Assembly (NCBI RefSeq): GCF_027988105.1
Contig: NZ_JAQJZJ010000008.1
Span: 124,001-188,000, forward strand
Reading direction: 5' to 3'
DNA length: 64,000 bases
Source: Pseudomonas aestuarii
GTDB lineage: Bacteria > Pseudomonadota > Gammaproteobacteria > Pseudomonadales > Pseudomonadaceae
The notes under the pieces were generated by a model that was not told the origin of the DNA, searched no databases, and saw nothing but the letters and a program-made list of their open reading frames with translations. The position numbers and the translations under genes are program-made. Every line of letters starts with the position of its first letter. Positions within the stretch are counted from its first letter, which is position 1. Shown here piece by piece: positions 9,162-18,408 of the stretch.

Positions 9162-10682
9162 ATGCACTGGATAACTCGCCCCGGCTGGCCGGGCAACCTG
9201 ATCGCCCTGGCGGCCGGCGCCATCACCCCGCTGGCGCTGGCGCCGTTCGACCTGTGGCCGTTGGCACTGCTCTCGATCGCCCTGTTTTATCTCGGCCTGC
9301 GCGACCTGCACCCGCGCCAGGCGGCGTGGCGTGGCTGGTACTACGGCTTCGGCCTGTTCGCCGCCGGCACCAGCTGGGTCTACGTCAGCATCCATGACTA
9401 CGGCGCCGCCTCACCGGCCCTGGCAGCCCTCCTCACCCTCGGCTTCGTCGCCGGCCTGGGCCTGCTGCTGGCCCTGACCGCCTGGCTGTGGGCGCGCTGG
9501 CTGCGCCGCAGCGAGGCGCCACTGGCCGACACCCTGGCCTTCGCAGCCCTGTGGCTGGCCCAGGAAGCCTTCCGCAGCTGGTTTCTCACCGGTTTCCCCT
9601 GGCTCTATGCCGGCTACAGCCAACTCGACGGCCCTTTGGCCGGGCTCGCCCCCGTCGGCGGAGTATGGCTGCTGTCCTTCGTCCTGGCCTTGAGCGCGAC
9701 GCTGCTGGTCAACCTGGCACGACTGCGCGCGCGCAAGGTCTTTCTCGCCAGCGGCATACTGCTGCTGACCGTTCCCTGGATCGCCGGCCTCGCCCTCAAG
9801 GGCCACGCCTGGACCGCCCCGGCCGGCGCACCGCTCAAGGTCGCGGCCATGCAAGGCAATATCGAGCAGAACCTGAAATGGGATCCCGCCCAACTCAACG
9901 CCCAGCTGGCGCTGTACCGCGACCTGAGCTTCAGCGCCCAGCCGACCGACCTGATCATCTGGCCGGAAACCGCGGTACCGGTGCTCAAGGAGCAGGCGGC
10001 CGGCTACCTCGAGGTCATGGGTCGCTTCGCCAGCGAGCGCCAGGCCGCACTGATCACCGGCGTGCCCATTCGCCAGGCCAACGCGCGTGGTGAGCCGCGC
10101 TACTACAACGCGGTCAGCGTGGTAGGCCAGGGCAGTGGTGACTACCTCAAGCAGAAACTGGTGCCCTTCGGCGAGTACGTCCCCCTGCAGGAGGTGCTGC
10201 GCGGGTTGATCGCCTTCTTCAACCTGCCGATGTCAGACTTCGCCCGCGGCTCGCCCGACCAGCCGCTGCTGCAGGCCAAGGGCTACCAGATCGCCACCTT
10301 CATCTGCTACGAAGTGGTCTACCCGGAGTTTGCCGCCGGGCTCGCCGCCCAGAGCGAACTGCTGCTGACGGTGAGCAACGACGCCTGGTTCGGCCGCTCG
10401 ATCGGCCCGCTGCAGCACTTGCAGATGGCCCAGATGCGCGCCCTCGAAGCCGGACGCTGGATGATCCGCGCGACCAACAACGGCATGACCGCGCTGATCG
10501 ACCCCTTCGGCCGGATCACCGAACAACTGCCGCAGTTCGAACAAGGCGTGCTCTATGGCGAGGTGGTACCCATGCACCGGCTGACGCCTTATCTGTACTG
10601 GCGCGGCTGGCCGCTGTTGATCCTCTGCAGCCTGCTGCTGGCCTGGGCGTTACTCGCTGGGCGCATGGCCAGGACGCTGTAA
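9162..10682 (+). CDS. lnt: Apolipoprotein N-acyltransferase
   Basis: Lnt transfers the third acyl chain onto the N-terminal cysteine of lipoproteins in the inner membrane. The 506-residue protein has about six N-terminal membrane helices (residues 10-220), a periplasmic nitrilase-like domain (about 225-470) and a C-terminal helix. The catalytic triad is visible as Glu269 (IWPETAVP), Lys332 (before LVPFGE) and Cys382 (FICYE), each within about five residues of the E. coli numbering as I recall it. The start at 9162 is favoured because AAGGA lies upstream; the 9129 reading adds a non-family extension. Many lipoproteins in this window (LptE, RlpA, SltB3, the MORN protein) are its substrates. Confidence 0.96.
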   Translation: MHWITRPGWPGNLIALAAGAITPLALAPFDLWPLALLSIALFYLGLRDLHPRQAAWRGWYYGFGLFAAGTSWVYVSIHDYGAASPALAALLTLGFVAGLGLLLALTAWLWARWLRRSEAPLADTLAFAALWLAQEAFRSWFLTGFPWLYAGYSQLDGPLAGLAPVGGVWLLSFVLALSATLLVNLARLRARKVFLASGILLLTVPWIAGLALKGHAWTAPAGAPLKVAAMQGNIEQNLKWDPAQLNAQLALYRDLSFSAQPTDLIIWPETAVPVLKEQAAGYLEVMGRFASERQAALITGVPIRQANARGEPRYYNAVSVVGQGSGDYLKQKLVPFGEYVPLQEVLRGLIAFFNLPMSDFARGSPDQPLLQAKGYQIATFICYEVVYPEFAAGLAAQSELLLTVSNDAWFGRSIGPLQHLQMAQMRALEAGRWMIRATNNGMTALIDPFGRITEQLPQFEQGVLYGEVVPMHRLTPYLYWRGWPLLILCSLLLAWALLAGRMARTL

Positions 10683-10841
10683 CTGCGCAGTGGCTACTCG
10701 GCCAGCGCAGGCAGGCAGCGCCCTCGGCGCCCTGCCTTGCCGGCCAGCAACTGCCATTGGACGATGGGAACCGAGCCGGGTCGATGACGGCCTGTTCATC
10801 CAGCCTGAGCAGGCGCACACCCTGAATCTAGGATCTGCAGC

Positions 10842-11609
10842 TTATGGCTGGCCGTATACCAGGGGATAGAGCAGCAAGCCCAGCGCCTCATTGAGCAACA
10901 GGCTGCTCTGCCACAGCGCCTTGCTTTCCGGCAGCCAGCCGCCCCCTGGGCGGCCGTTGGCCACGCCGAGAAAGCCAACCGGCGCGCTTAGAACCTGAAA
11001 CCCCGCTTGCTCGAAACACCAGCGCGCCCGCGGCATGTGCCAGGCCTGAGTGACCAGCAGCACACGCCTGACCCCATCCCGATGCAGTAACTCGGCGCTA
11101 AGGGTCGCGTTTTCCCAAGTCGTGCGACTCGCCTCCTCCTGCCAGCGCACCGGCACGCCGTAATCACGCGCCAGCACCTCAGTCATCAGGGCAGCCTCGC
11201 TGGGCGGCTGACCAAAATGCAGGCCACCAGTGATCGCCAGCGGCACCCCCGAGGCCTTGGCCAGGCGCGCGGCATAGCGCAGACGCTCCAGCGCCATCGG
11301 ACTGGGCTGATCATCACCCCAGGCCGGATCGCCCTGTTCGCGTCCAGCGCCGAGCACGACAATCGCATCCACCTGCTGTGCCAGATCGATCCAGTGCGCC
11401 TCGGCCAGCGCCGGTTCACGCTCCAGCACATGCGCCGACCACTCCACCACCACGGGCAGGCTCAGCAACCACAGCCCGCCGAGCGCCAGGCCGAAACAGG
11501 CACCAGCCATACGCGGGAAACGCTTGCGTAACCACCAGGCGACAAGCAACGCGAGCAGCAATACGCCCGGCGGCAGCAACAGTTGTTTGAACAGGTAACG
11601 AATAGGCAT
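10842..11609 (-). CDS. YdcF/ElyC-like DUF218 membrane protein
   Basis: The 255-residue protein starts with two membrane helices (about residues 10-30 and 36-58) and then has a DUF218 domain (about 80-235) with the conserved GAGREQG, GGLHFGQ and SRTTWENA segments. In E. coli the relative ElyC affects envelope and peptidoglycan homeostasis, so an envelope role is plausible. The start MPIRYLF at 11609 has GGAGGTGTCCG directly upstream; the longer reading to 11741 adds unrelated sequence. It is convergent with lnt and lies 26 bases downstream of the zinc-ribbon gene on the same strand. Confidence 0.88.
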   Translation of the reverse strand: MPIRYLFKQLLLPPGVLLLALLVAWWLRKRFPRMAGACFGLALGGLWLLSLPVVVEWSAHVLEREPALAEAHWIDLAQQVDAIVVLGAGREQGDPAWGDDQPSPMALERLRYAARLAKASGVPLAITGGLHFGQPPSEAALMTEVLARDYGVPVRWQEEASRTTWENATLSAELLHRDGVRRVLLVTQAWHMPRARWCFEQAGFQVLSAPVGFLGVANGRPGGGWLPESKALWQSSLLLNEALGLLLYPLVYGQP

Positions 11610-11635
11610 CGGACACCTCCCGGGCGCCCGCCAGC

Positions 11636-12088
11636 CTAACGTTGATCGCTCGCCCGGAACAGCTGCGAACCACACGAAGAGCAGGCTTGCACGCCCTGCC
11701 CTGGCCGCCATCTGACAACCGCCCCGCATAGCGCACAGCACAGCTGTACCCGCCGCTTGAGCAGCGGCTTGATCTTGCCAAGGGGTTTACCCACCGACCT
11801 CGTCGTGGCCCGGCTGATCTTGGCGGCGCGCGCGGGCCAGCGTTCTATCACCGCCAGCTCCTCGGCCGCCGCATGCCAACCCCGCAACCAGTTCAGGTCA
11901 TGATCCATATAGGCACGAATAAACTCCAGCTCCGCGGAGGTCAGGTCACGCAATTCCAACTCATCCGGCGACGCGGGAGACAGGCGAGCCAAACTGTCGG
12001 CCTCATCCAGCGCCACTGACAGGCGCTGCAGCAACCGCTCATAAAGCCCCCCGGCCCCTGACGCCTCTGCTCGTCGCAACTCACCCAT
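11636..12088 (-). CDS. YbeL-like zinc-ribbon protein (DUF1451)
   Basis: The 150-residue protein has a helical N-terminal part and a C-terminal zinc ribbon with two CxxC knuckles (CCALC near residue 117, CSSC near 136). This resembles the YbeL/DUF1451 family, which also sits beside leuS in enterobacteria (from memory). The function is unknown; zinc ribbons often mediate nucleic-acid or protein contacts. The start at 12088 has GAGGTGATTGG upstream. It is divergent from leuS. Confidence 0.82.
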   Translation of the reverse strand: MGELRRAEASGAGGLYERLLQRLSVALDEADSLARLSPASPDELELRDLTSAELEFIRAYMDHDLNWLRGWHAAAEELAVIERWPARAAKISRATTRSVGKPLGKIKPLLKRRVQLCCALCGAVVRWRPGQGVQACSSCGSQLFRASDQR

Positions 12089-12289
12089 CCAATCACCTCA
12101 TGCCGGACTCAATCGTCCAGCTCTTATTTAAAGCTTAGCGGCAGGCTTTGAACCGGCCCAGCGCCGCGACAAACGGCGGTGCGTCGCTTTGGCGCCGGCC
12201 TTGCGCTGCAATCAGGGTTTCCCTCAGTTGCGGGGGGTCATGTATGCTACGGCGTTTTCCGCAAGCCCCTATTTTTAGCGCCGGTAGCC

Positions 12290-14896
12290 ATGCACGAACA
12301 GTATCAGCCACGCGAAATCGAAGCCGCCGCGCAGTCCCACTGGGACTCGCAAAAATCCTTTGTAGTGAGCGAACAGCCAGGCAAGGACACCTTCTATTGC
12401 CTGTCGATGTTCCCCTACCCCAGCGGCAAGTTGCACATGGGCCATGTGCGCAACTACACCATCGGGGATGTGATTGCCCGCTACCAGCGCATGCTCGGCA
12501 AGAACGTGCTGCAGCCGATGGGCTGGGATGCTTTCGGCATGCCGGCGGAAAATGCCGCGATGAAGAACAAGGTCGCACCGGCCAAGTGGACCTACGAAAA
12601 CATCCAGTACATGAAGACCCAGCTGAAAAGCCTGGGCCTGGCCGTCGACTGGTCGCGCGAAGTGACCACCTGCAAGCCGGACTACTACCGCTGGGAACAA
12701 TGGCTGTTCACCCGCCTGTTCGAGAAAGGCGTGATCTACCGCAAGAACGGTACCGTCAACTGGGACCCGGTGGACCAGACCGTACTAGCCAACGAGCAGG
12801 TCATCGACGGCCGCGGCTGGCGCTCCGGCGCGGTCATCGAAAAACGCGAAATCCCCATGTACTACTTCAAGATCACCGCCTACGCGGAAGAGCTCTTGAG
12901 CAGCCTGGACGACCTGGATGGCTGGCCGGAACAGGTCAAGACCATGCAGCGCAACTGGATCGGCAAATCGCGCGGCATGGAAGTCAGCTTCCCCTATGAC
13001 ACCGCCAGCATCGGCGAGAGCGGCACGCTCAAGGTCTTCACCACCCGCCCCGACACCCTGATGGGCGCCACCTACGTGGCGGTGGCCGCCGAACACCACT
13101 TGGCGACGCTTGCCGCACAGAACAACGCGCAATTGCAGGCCTTTATCCACGAGTGCAAAAGTGGCAGCGTGGCCGAAGCCGACATCGCCACCCAGGAAAA
13201 GAAAGGCCTGCCCACCGGCCTGTTCGTCGAGCATCCGCTCACCGGCGAAAAGCTGCCGGTATGGGTCGCCAACTACGTGCTGATCCATTACGGCGATGGC
13301 GCGGTTATGGCCGTTCCCGCCCACGACGAACGCGATTTCGAGTTTGCCCACAAGTACGACCTACCAATCAAGCCGGTGATCCGCACCAGTGCCGGCGATG
13401 AAACCCCGGCGCCCTGGCAGGACGCCTACGGCGAGCACGGCAGCCTGATCAACTCCGGGGACTTCGACGACCTGGATTTCCCGGGTGCCTTCGACGCCAT
13501 CGAAGTCGCCCTGCAGAAGAAAAATCTCGGCCAATCGCGCACCCAGTTCCGCCTGCGCGACTGGGGCATCAGCCGCCAGCGCTACTGGGGCTGCCCGATC
13601 CCGATCATCCACTGCGACAGCTGCGGCGACGTGCCGGTGCCGGAAGACCAGTTGCCGGTGGTGCTGCCTGAAGACGTGGTGCCGGATGGCGCCGGCAGCC
13701 CGCTGGCGCGGATGCCGGAGTTCTATGAGTGCAGCTGCCCCAAGTGCGGCGCACCGGCCAAGCGTGAAACCGACACCATGGACACCTTCGTCGAGTCGTC
13801 CTGGTACTTCGCCCGCTACGCCTCGCCGCAGTACAGCAAAGGCATGGTCGACCCGGCCGCCGCCGACCACTGGCTGCCGGTGGATCAGTACATCGGCGGT
13901 ATCGAACACGCCATCCTGCACCTGCTCTACGCGCGCTTCTTCCACAAGCTGATGCGCGACGAAGGCCTGCTCAACTCCGACGAGCCGTTCAAGAACCTGC
14001 TGACCCAGGGCATGGTCATCGCCGATACCTATTACCGCACCCTGGATAATGGCGGCAAAGACTGGTTCAACCCGGCCGACGTGGAAATCGAGCGCGATGC
14101 CAAGGGCAAGGTCATCGCCGCCAAGCTGAAGAGCGATGGTCTGGCCGTGGAAATCGGCGGCACCGAGAAGATGGCCAAGTCGAAGAACAACGGCGTCGAC
14201 CCCCAGGCGATGATCGATGCCTATGGCGCCGACACCTGCCGGCTGTTCATGATGTTCGCCTCCCCGCCGGACATGAGCCTGGAATGGTCGGACTCCGGCG
14301 TCGAGGGTGGCAGCCGCTTCTTGCGCCGCGTCTGGCGCCTGGCTCAGGCCCATGTCAGCCAGGGCTTGCCCAGCGGGCTGGACAGGAATGCCCTGAGCGA
14401 CCGCCAGAAAGACGTACGCCGCGCCATTCACCTGGCCATCAAACAGGCCAGCGTCGATATCGGCCAGCACCACAAATTCAACACCGCCATCGCCCAGGTG
14501 ATGACCCTGATGAACGTGCTGGAAAAGGCCGACCAAGAGACCGCCCAGGATCGCGCCCTGCTCCAGGAAGGCCTGGAAAGCGTGGCCCTGCTGATGGCCC
14601 CGATCACCCCGCACATCAGCCACCAACTGTGGCTGGAACTCGGCCACCAGGGCGCGATCATCGACGCCCAGTGGCCGGCAGTGGATGAATCGGCGCTGGT
14701 GCAGGACAGCCTGCAGCTGGTGATCCAGGTGAACGGCAAGCTGCGCGGTCATATCGAGATGCCCGCTTCGGCGACCCGCGAGGAAGTCGAAGCAGCGGCG
14801 CGGGCCAACGAAAACGTAGTGCGCTTCACCGAAGGCCTGAGCATCCGCAAAGTGATTGTGGTGCCGGGCAAGCTGGTCAACATAGTCGCCAACTAA
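12290..14896 (+). CDS. leuS: Leucyl-tRNA synthetase
   Basis: LeuRS charges tRNA-Leu in the cytoplasm. The 868-residue protein has the class I signature HMGH near residue 49, a CP1 editing domain (about 225-420) and a C-terminal anticodon and tRNA-binding region. The second signature reads KMAKS at residues 627-631, with alanine in place of the usual serine of KMSKS. The start MHEQYQPREIEA at 12290 is the family start; the 12179 reading adds 37 unrelated residues. Short direct repeats surround its stop codon. lptE follows 83 bases downstream. Confidence 0.98.
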   Translation: MHEQYQPREIEAAAQSHWDSQKSFVVSEQPGKDTFYCLSMFPYPSGKLHMGHVRNYTIGDVIARYQRMLGKNVLQPMGWDAFGMPAENAAMKNKVAPAKWTYENIQYMKTQLKSLGLAVDWSREVTTCKPDYYRWEQWLFTRLFEKGVIYRKNGTVNWDPVDQTVLANEQVIDGRGWRSGAVIEKREIPMYYFKITAYAEELLSSLDDLDGWPEQVKTMQRNWIGKSRGMEVSFPYDTASIGESGTLKVFTTRPDTLMGATYVAVAAEHHLATLAAQNNAQLQAFIHECKSGSVAEADIATQEKKGLPTGLFVEHPLTGEKLPVWVANYVLIHYGDGAVMAVPAHDERDFEFAHKYDLPIKPVIRTSAGDETPAPWQDAYGEHGSLINSGDFDDLDFPGAFDAIEVALQKKNLGQSRTQFRLRDWGISRQRYWGCPIPIIHCDSCGDVPVPEDQLPVVLPEDVVPDGAGSPLARMPEFYECSCPKCGAPAKRETDTMDTFVESSWYFARYASPQYSKGMVDPAAADHWLPVDQYIGGIEHAILHLLYARFFHKLMRDEGLLNSDEPFKNLLTQGMVIADTYYRTLDNGGKDWFNPADVEIERDAKGKVIAAKLKSDGLAVEIGGTEKMAKSKNNGVDPQAMIDAYGADTCRLFMMFASPPDMSLEWSDSGVEGGSRFLRRVWRLAQAHVSQGLPSGLDRNALSDRQKDVRRAIHLAIKQASVDIGQHHKFNTAIAQVMTLMNVLEKADQETAQDRALLQEGLESVALLMAPITPHISHQLWLELGHQGAIIDAQWPAVDESALVQDSLQLVIQVNGKLRGHIEMPASATREEVEAAARANENVVRFTEGLSIRKVIVVPGKLVNIVAN

Positions 14897-14979
14897 GCCA
14901 ACTAAATAGTCGCCAACCGACAAAGCTCGATGCGCCCGCAAGGCGGCGCGTCGAGAGGTTCGCCAAGGGGATAGCAAAG

Positions 14980-15591
14980 ATGATGAAACGGAATCTGTTG
15001 GTAATCGGCCTCGCGGCGCTGCTCGGCGCCTGCGGCTTCCAGCTGCGCGGCACCGGTGACGTCGAATTCGCCCTCAAGGAACTCGATGTCAGCGCGCGCA
15101 ACGCCTATGGCGATACGCTCAAGCAGGTGCGTGAGGTACTGCAGGACAACGGCGTGCGCGTCCACTCCGGCGCCCCCTATCGCCTGGTGCTGAGCAACGA
15201 GCAGGAAAACCAGCGCACCGCCAGCTACACCAGCTCTGCTCGGACTGCCGAATACGAACTGACTATGACCCTCGATTATGAGATTCGTGGCGCACAGAAC
15301 CTGCTGCTGACCAGCAATCAGCTGGAAGCGCAGAGCTTCTATGCGCAGGACGGCAACAACCTGGTCGGTTCCGATCAGGAAGCGACCCAACTGCGCAGCG
15401 AAATGCGCCGCGAGCTGGTGCAGCAACTGGTCCAGCGCCTGCAACAGGTCACCCCGACCCAGCTCGACCAACTGCAGCAGACCGCCGAAGCCAAGGCCAA
15501 AGTCGAAGCCGATGCCCTGGAAGCCGCACGCCAGCGTGAAGCCGCACAGCCGCAGCAGTCGCCCGTGCAACTGCCGACGCCCAGCCAGTAG
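14980..15591 (+). CDS. lptE: LPS-assembly lipoprotein LptE
   Basis: LptE is the outer-membrane lipoprotein that plugs the LptD barrel for insertion of lipopolysaccharide. The 203-residue protein has a lipobox LLGAC with the acylated cysteine at residue 18, followed by the family's GFQLRG start. It ends with a glutamine- and alanine-rich low-complexity tail (about 155-203) that may be disordered. AAGGGGATAGCAAAG precedes two adjacent ATG codons; the first is given. leuS-lptE-holA is the conserved order. Confidence 0.95.
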   Translation: MMKRNLLVIGLAALLGACGFQLRGTGDVEFALKELDVSARNAYGDTLKQVREVLQDNGVRVHSGAPYRLVLSNEQENQRTASYTSSARTAEYELTMTLDYEIRGAQNLLLTSNQLEAQSFYAQDGNNLVGSDQEATQLRSEMRRELVQQLVQRLQQVTPTQLDQLQQTAEAKAKVEADALEAARQREAAQPQQSPVQLPTPSQ

Positions 15592-15633
15592 ACCTGCCGG
15601 GGTCGCCGCCGCGGCCCCGCCGGCTGACGCCTG

Positions 15634-16680
15634 ATGAAACTCAACCCCGCACAACTCGGCAAACACCTCCAGGGCAACCTGGCGGCGGTGTATGTGGTCA
15701 GTGGCGACGAACCGCTGCTGTGCCAGGAAGCCTGCGACGCGATTCGTGCCGCCACCCGTGAGCAGGCATTCAGCGAACGCCAGGTATTCAACGCCGACGC
15801 CGGCTTCGACTGGGGCAACTTGCTGCAGGCCGGCGCCAGCATGTCGCTGTTCGCCGACAAACGCCTGCTGGAACTGCGCCTGCCCTCCGGCAAACCCGGC
15901 GACAAAGGCGCAGCAGCGCTGCTCGAGTACCTGTCACGGCCGCCGGAAGACACCGTGCTGCTGATCAGCCTGCCGAAGCTCGATGGCAGTGCGCAGAAAA
16001 CCAAGTGGGCCAAGGCCCTGATCGACAACCCGCACTGCCAGTTCATCCAGATCTGGCCGGTCGACGCCCACCAGCTGCCGCAATGGATTCGCCAGCGCCT
16101 GGCCCAGGCCGGCCTCAGCGCCAGCCAGGAAGCGGTGGAAATGATTGCCGTGCGGGTCGAGGGCAACCTGCTGGCCGCCGCCCAGGAAATCGAGAAACTC
16201 AAGCTGCTCGCCGAAGGCGGCCAGATCGAGGTCAGCACTGTGCATGCGGCAGTTGCCGACAGTGCCAGGTTCGACGTGTTCGGCCTGATCGATGCAGCGC
16301 TCAACGGCGAAGCTGCGCATGCCTTGCGCATCCTCGAAGGACTGCGCGGCGAAGGCGTCGAGCCGCCGGTGATTCTCTGGGCTCTGGCCCGCGAAATCCG
16401 CCTGCTCGCCACCATCGCCCAGCAATACGGCCAGGGTATGCCACTGGACAAGGCCTTCAGCTCGGCGCGCCCACCGGTCTGGGACAAGCGCCGACCACTG
16501 GTCAGCAAAGCCCTGCAACGTCTTTCCGCCGCACGCTGGGCCTCGCTTCTGCAGGATGCCCAGCGCATCGACGCACAGATCAAGGGCCAAGCTGCGGGCG
16601 ATCCCTGGAGCGGCTTGCGCATGCTGACCCTGAGCCTGTGCGGCCAACGCCTGGGCCTGCCCGGCGACCTCGGCCTGTAA
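15634..16680 (+). CDS. holA: DNA polymerase III subunit delta
   Basis: HolA is the wrench subunit of the clamp loader that opens the sliding clamp. The 348-residue protein has normal length and the HolA arrangement: an N-terminal domain with VVSGDEPLLCQEACD (about residues 18-32), a lid domain, and a C-terminal collar domain. The ATG lies 42 bases after lptE with no separate promoter seen, so it is probably in the leuS-lptE-holA transcript. Confidence 0.95.
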   Translation: MKLNPAQLGKHLQGNLAAVYVVSGDEPLLCQEACDAIRAATREQAFSERQVFNADAGFDWGNLLQAGASMSLFADKRLLELRLPSGKPGDKGAAALLEYLSRPPEDTVLLISLPKLDGSAQKTKWAKALIDNPHCQFIQIWPVDAHQLPQWIRQRLAQAGLSASQEAVEMIAVRVEGNLLAAAQEIEKLKLLAEGGQIEVSTVHAAVADSARFDVFGLIDAALNGEAAHALRILEGLRGEGVEPPVILWALAREIRLLATIAQQYGQGMPLDKAFSSARPPVWDKRRPLVSKALQRLSAARWASLLQDAQRIDAQIKGQAAGDPWSGLRMLTLSLCGQRLGLPGDLGL

Positions 16681-16868
16681 ATCCCGGGGCGGCCCGATGG
16701 TCGATGATGGCGTCGCCGCGCAGGACACGCCGAGGCCAGGCTTCCCCCTGGCAAGACTCAAGCGAGCAAATGCGAGCCACTCAGCACAGGCCACCCGCTG
16801 GACATTTTTTAACCAGCGGATCATTATTCCCGCACCCGCAGGTCGCGGGCCGCCAATGAGGACCCAGC

Positions 16869-17027
16869 ATGGCCAAAAGCCGCAAACAGCGCCCGAACAA
16901 GGCCAAATCCCTGATTGCCCAGCCGTTGTTCCGCTGTCGCCAGGAAAAACCCGGTAAAGGCAAAGGCAGTTACCGCCGCGAAGCCTCCCAGCAAAACTGG
17001 GAGGCTTCAGTCCTTCTGGCCGCCTGA
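16869..17027 (+). CDS. arfA: Alternative ribosome-rescue factor A (ArfA), nonstop-mRNA type
   Basis: This 52-residue ORF contains the ArfA signature PLFRCRQEKPGKGKGSY (residues 19-35) followed by NWEAS (43-47). ArfA recruits RF2 to ribosomes stalled on mRNAs without a stop codon. GAGGACCCAGC precedes the ATG. A perfect 10-bp hairpin lies inside the coding sequence near its 3' end. In E. coli a hairpin at this place causes the mRNA to be cut or ended before the stop codon, so active ArfA is made only when tmRNA fails. The basic N-terminal part (MAKSRKQRPNKAKS) fits rRNA contact. Confidence 0.92.
   Translation: MAKSRKQRPNKAKSLIAQPLFRCRQEKPGKGKGSYRREASQQNWEASVLLAA
16981..17007 (+). promoter_or_regulatory. 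Hairpin inside arfA (RNase III site or intragenic terminator)
   Basis: AAGCCTCCCA (16981-16990) pairs perfectly with TGGGAGGCTT (16998-17007) around a 7-base loop. There is no T-run after it, so cleavage (RNase III-like) is more likely than intrinsic termination. It spans codons that encode the conserved EAS/NWEAS end of ArfA. Confidence 0.8.
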
Positions 17028-17100
17028 AACCCCGCTGTAGCGCGCCTGACGGCTTAACCGTGATAAGGTAGCGACCTGCAAAAAACGCCTTGAGACCACC

Positions 17101-18393
17101 ATGCCCAACCTGCTACTTCGCGGCCTGAGCCACATCGCCTCGGCCTGCCTCCTTCTGCTCCTGACGGCCTGTAGCGAAGCGCCCGCGCAATCACTGGCCA
17201 CTCCAGTCAACAGCCCGAGCAGTGCCTCGAACAAGCAGCCTGTAGCGGCGGCCGCCGCCGTAACGCTCAGCTTCAGCGACTGGCGCACCTTACTGCGCAG
17301 CGATGCGATTGCCGCCGGCATCGACCCCGCACTGTTCGATCGCGCCTTCGCCGGCGTCAGCCCCAACCCCGACGTACTGGTCGCCGACAGCAGCCAACCG
17401 GAATTTACCCGTCCGGTATGGGAATACCTGGATGGCGCGGTCTCCACCCAGCGCCTTGCCCGTGGCCAAAACCTGTTGCTGCAACACGGCAACACCCTCG
17501 CTCGCATCGAGGCCCGCTACGGCGTGGACCGGCAAACCCTGGTGGCAATCTGGGGCCTGGAGAGTAACTTCGGCAGCAATATCGGCAATCACAACGTGAT
17601 CCGCTCGCTCGCCACCCTGGCCTACGAAGGCCGCCGCCAAGTGTTCTGGCGCAGCCAACTGCTCGCCGTGCTGCAGATCCTTCAGCATGGCGACATTACC
17701 CCGGAACGCCTGGTCGGCTCATGGGCCGGCGCCATGGGCCAGACCCAGTTCATGCCCACCACCTACAACGAACATGCCGTGGACTTTGACGGCGACGGTC
17801 GCCGCGACCTCTGGAGTTCCTCGGCCGACGCCCTGGCCTCGGCAGCCCACTACCTGCAGGCTTCGGGCTGGAAGAAAGGCCAACCCTGGGGGTATGAGGC
17901 GCGCCTGCCGCAGGCCTTCGACTACAGCCTGGCCGATCCAGAAGTACGCCGCACCCTGGCCGAATGGACCGCACTGGGCGTCGAAGCGCTCAATCCGCCA
18001 GCCCAGCATCTGGCAGCCGAAACCATGGCGACCCTGCTGCTGCCGGCCGGTCATCGCGGCCCGGCCTTCCTGCTGCTGAGCAATTTCCGCAGCATTCTCA
18101 AGTACAACAACTCGACCGCCTATGCCCTGGCCATCGGCCTGCTGTCCGACGGCCTGCGCGGCGGCGATGGCGTCCATGCCGCCTGGCCTCGCGAGGAGCG
18201 TCAACTGGGCCGCAGCGAGCGCATCGAACTGCAGGAGTTGCTGGCACAGAACGGCCTGGAACCAGGACCGGCCGACGGCATCATTGGCGCCAACACACGC
18301 AAGGCCGTGCGCGCCTTTCAGCTGAAATTGGGCTGGCCAGCCGATGGCTACCCGACCCAGGAGCTGCTGGTGCGGCTGCGCACGCCACTCTGA
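17101..18393 (+). CDS. sltB3: Lipoprotein lytic murein transglycosylase with peptidoglycan-binding domain (SltB3-like)
   Basis: The 430-residue protein is an MltB-family lytic transglycosylase that cleaves the MurNAc-GlcNAc bond to form 1,6-anhydroMurNAc. It has a lipobox LLTAC (Cys24). The catalytic domain (about 55-350) has the general acid Glu154 in WGLESNFGSN, the GAMGQTQFMPTTY motif and a DFDGDGRRD EF-hand-like loop. A C-terminal PG_binding_1 domain covers about 365-428. This architecture and position match P. aeruginosa SltB3. A second MltB-type enzyme without the PG-binding domain is at 24.8 kb. Confidence 0.92.
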   Translation: MPNLLLRGLSHIASACLLLLLTACSEAPAQSLATPVNSPSSASNKQPVAAAAAVTLSFSDWRTLLRSDAIAAGIDPALFDRAFAGVSPNPDVLVADSSQPEFTRPVWEYLDGAVSTQRLARGQNLLLQHGNTLARIEARYGVDRQTLVAIWGLESNFGSNIGNHNVIRSLATLAYEGRRQVFWRSQLLAVLQILQHGDITPERLVGSWAGAMGQTQFMPTTYNEHAVDFDGDGRRDLWSSSADALASAAHYLQASGWKKGQPWGYEARLPQAFDYSLADPEVRRTLAEWTALGVEALNPPAQHLAAETMATLLLPAGHRGPAFLLLSNFRSILKYNNSTAYALAIGLLSDGLRGGDGVHAAWPREERQLGRSERIELQELLAQNGLEPGPADGIIGANTRKAVRAFQLKLGWPADGYPTQELLVRLRTPL

Positions 18394-18408
18394 GGCAGGC
18401 TGGCCGGG

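Noticed and set aside
16697..16957. An 86-codon frame overlapping arfA
   Set aside because: It has no family similarity, and the shorter ArfA frame matches conserved motifs and has a good ribosome site.
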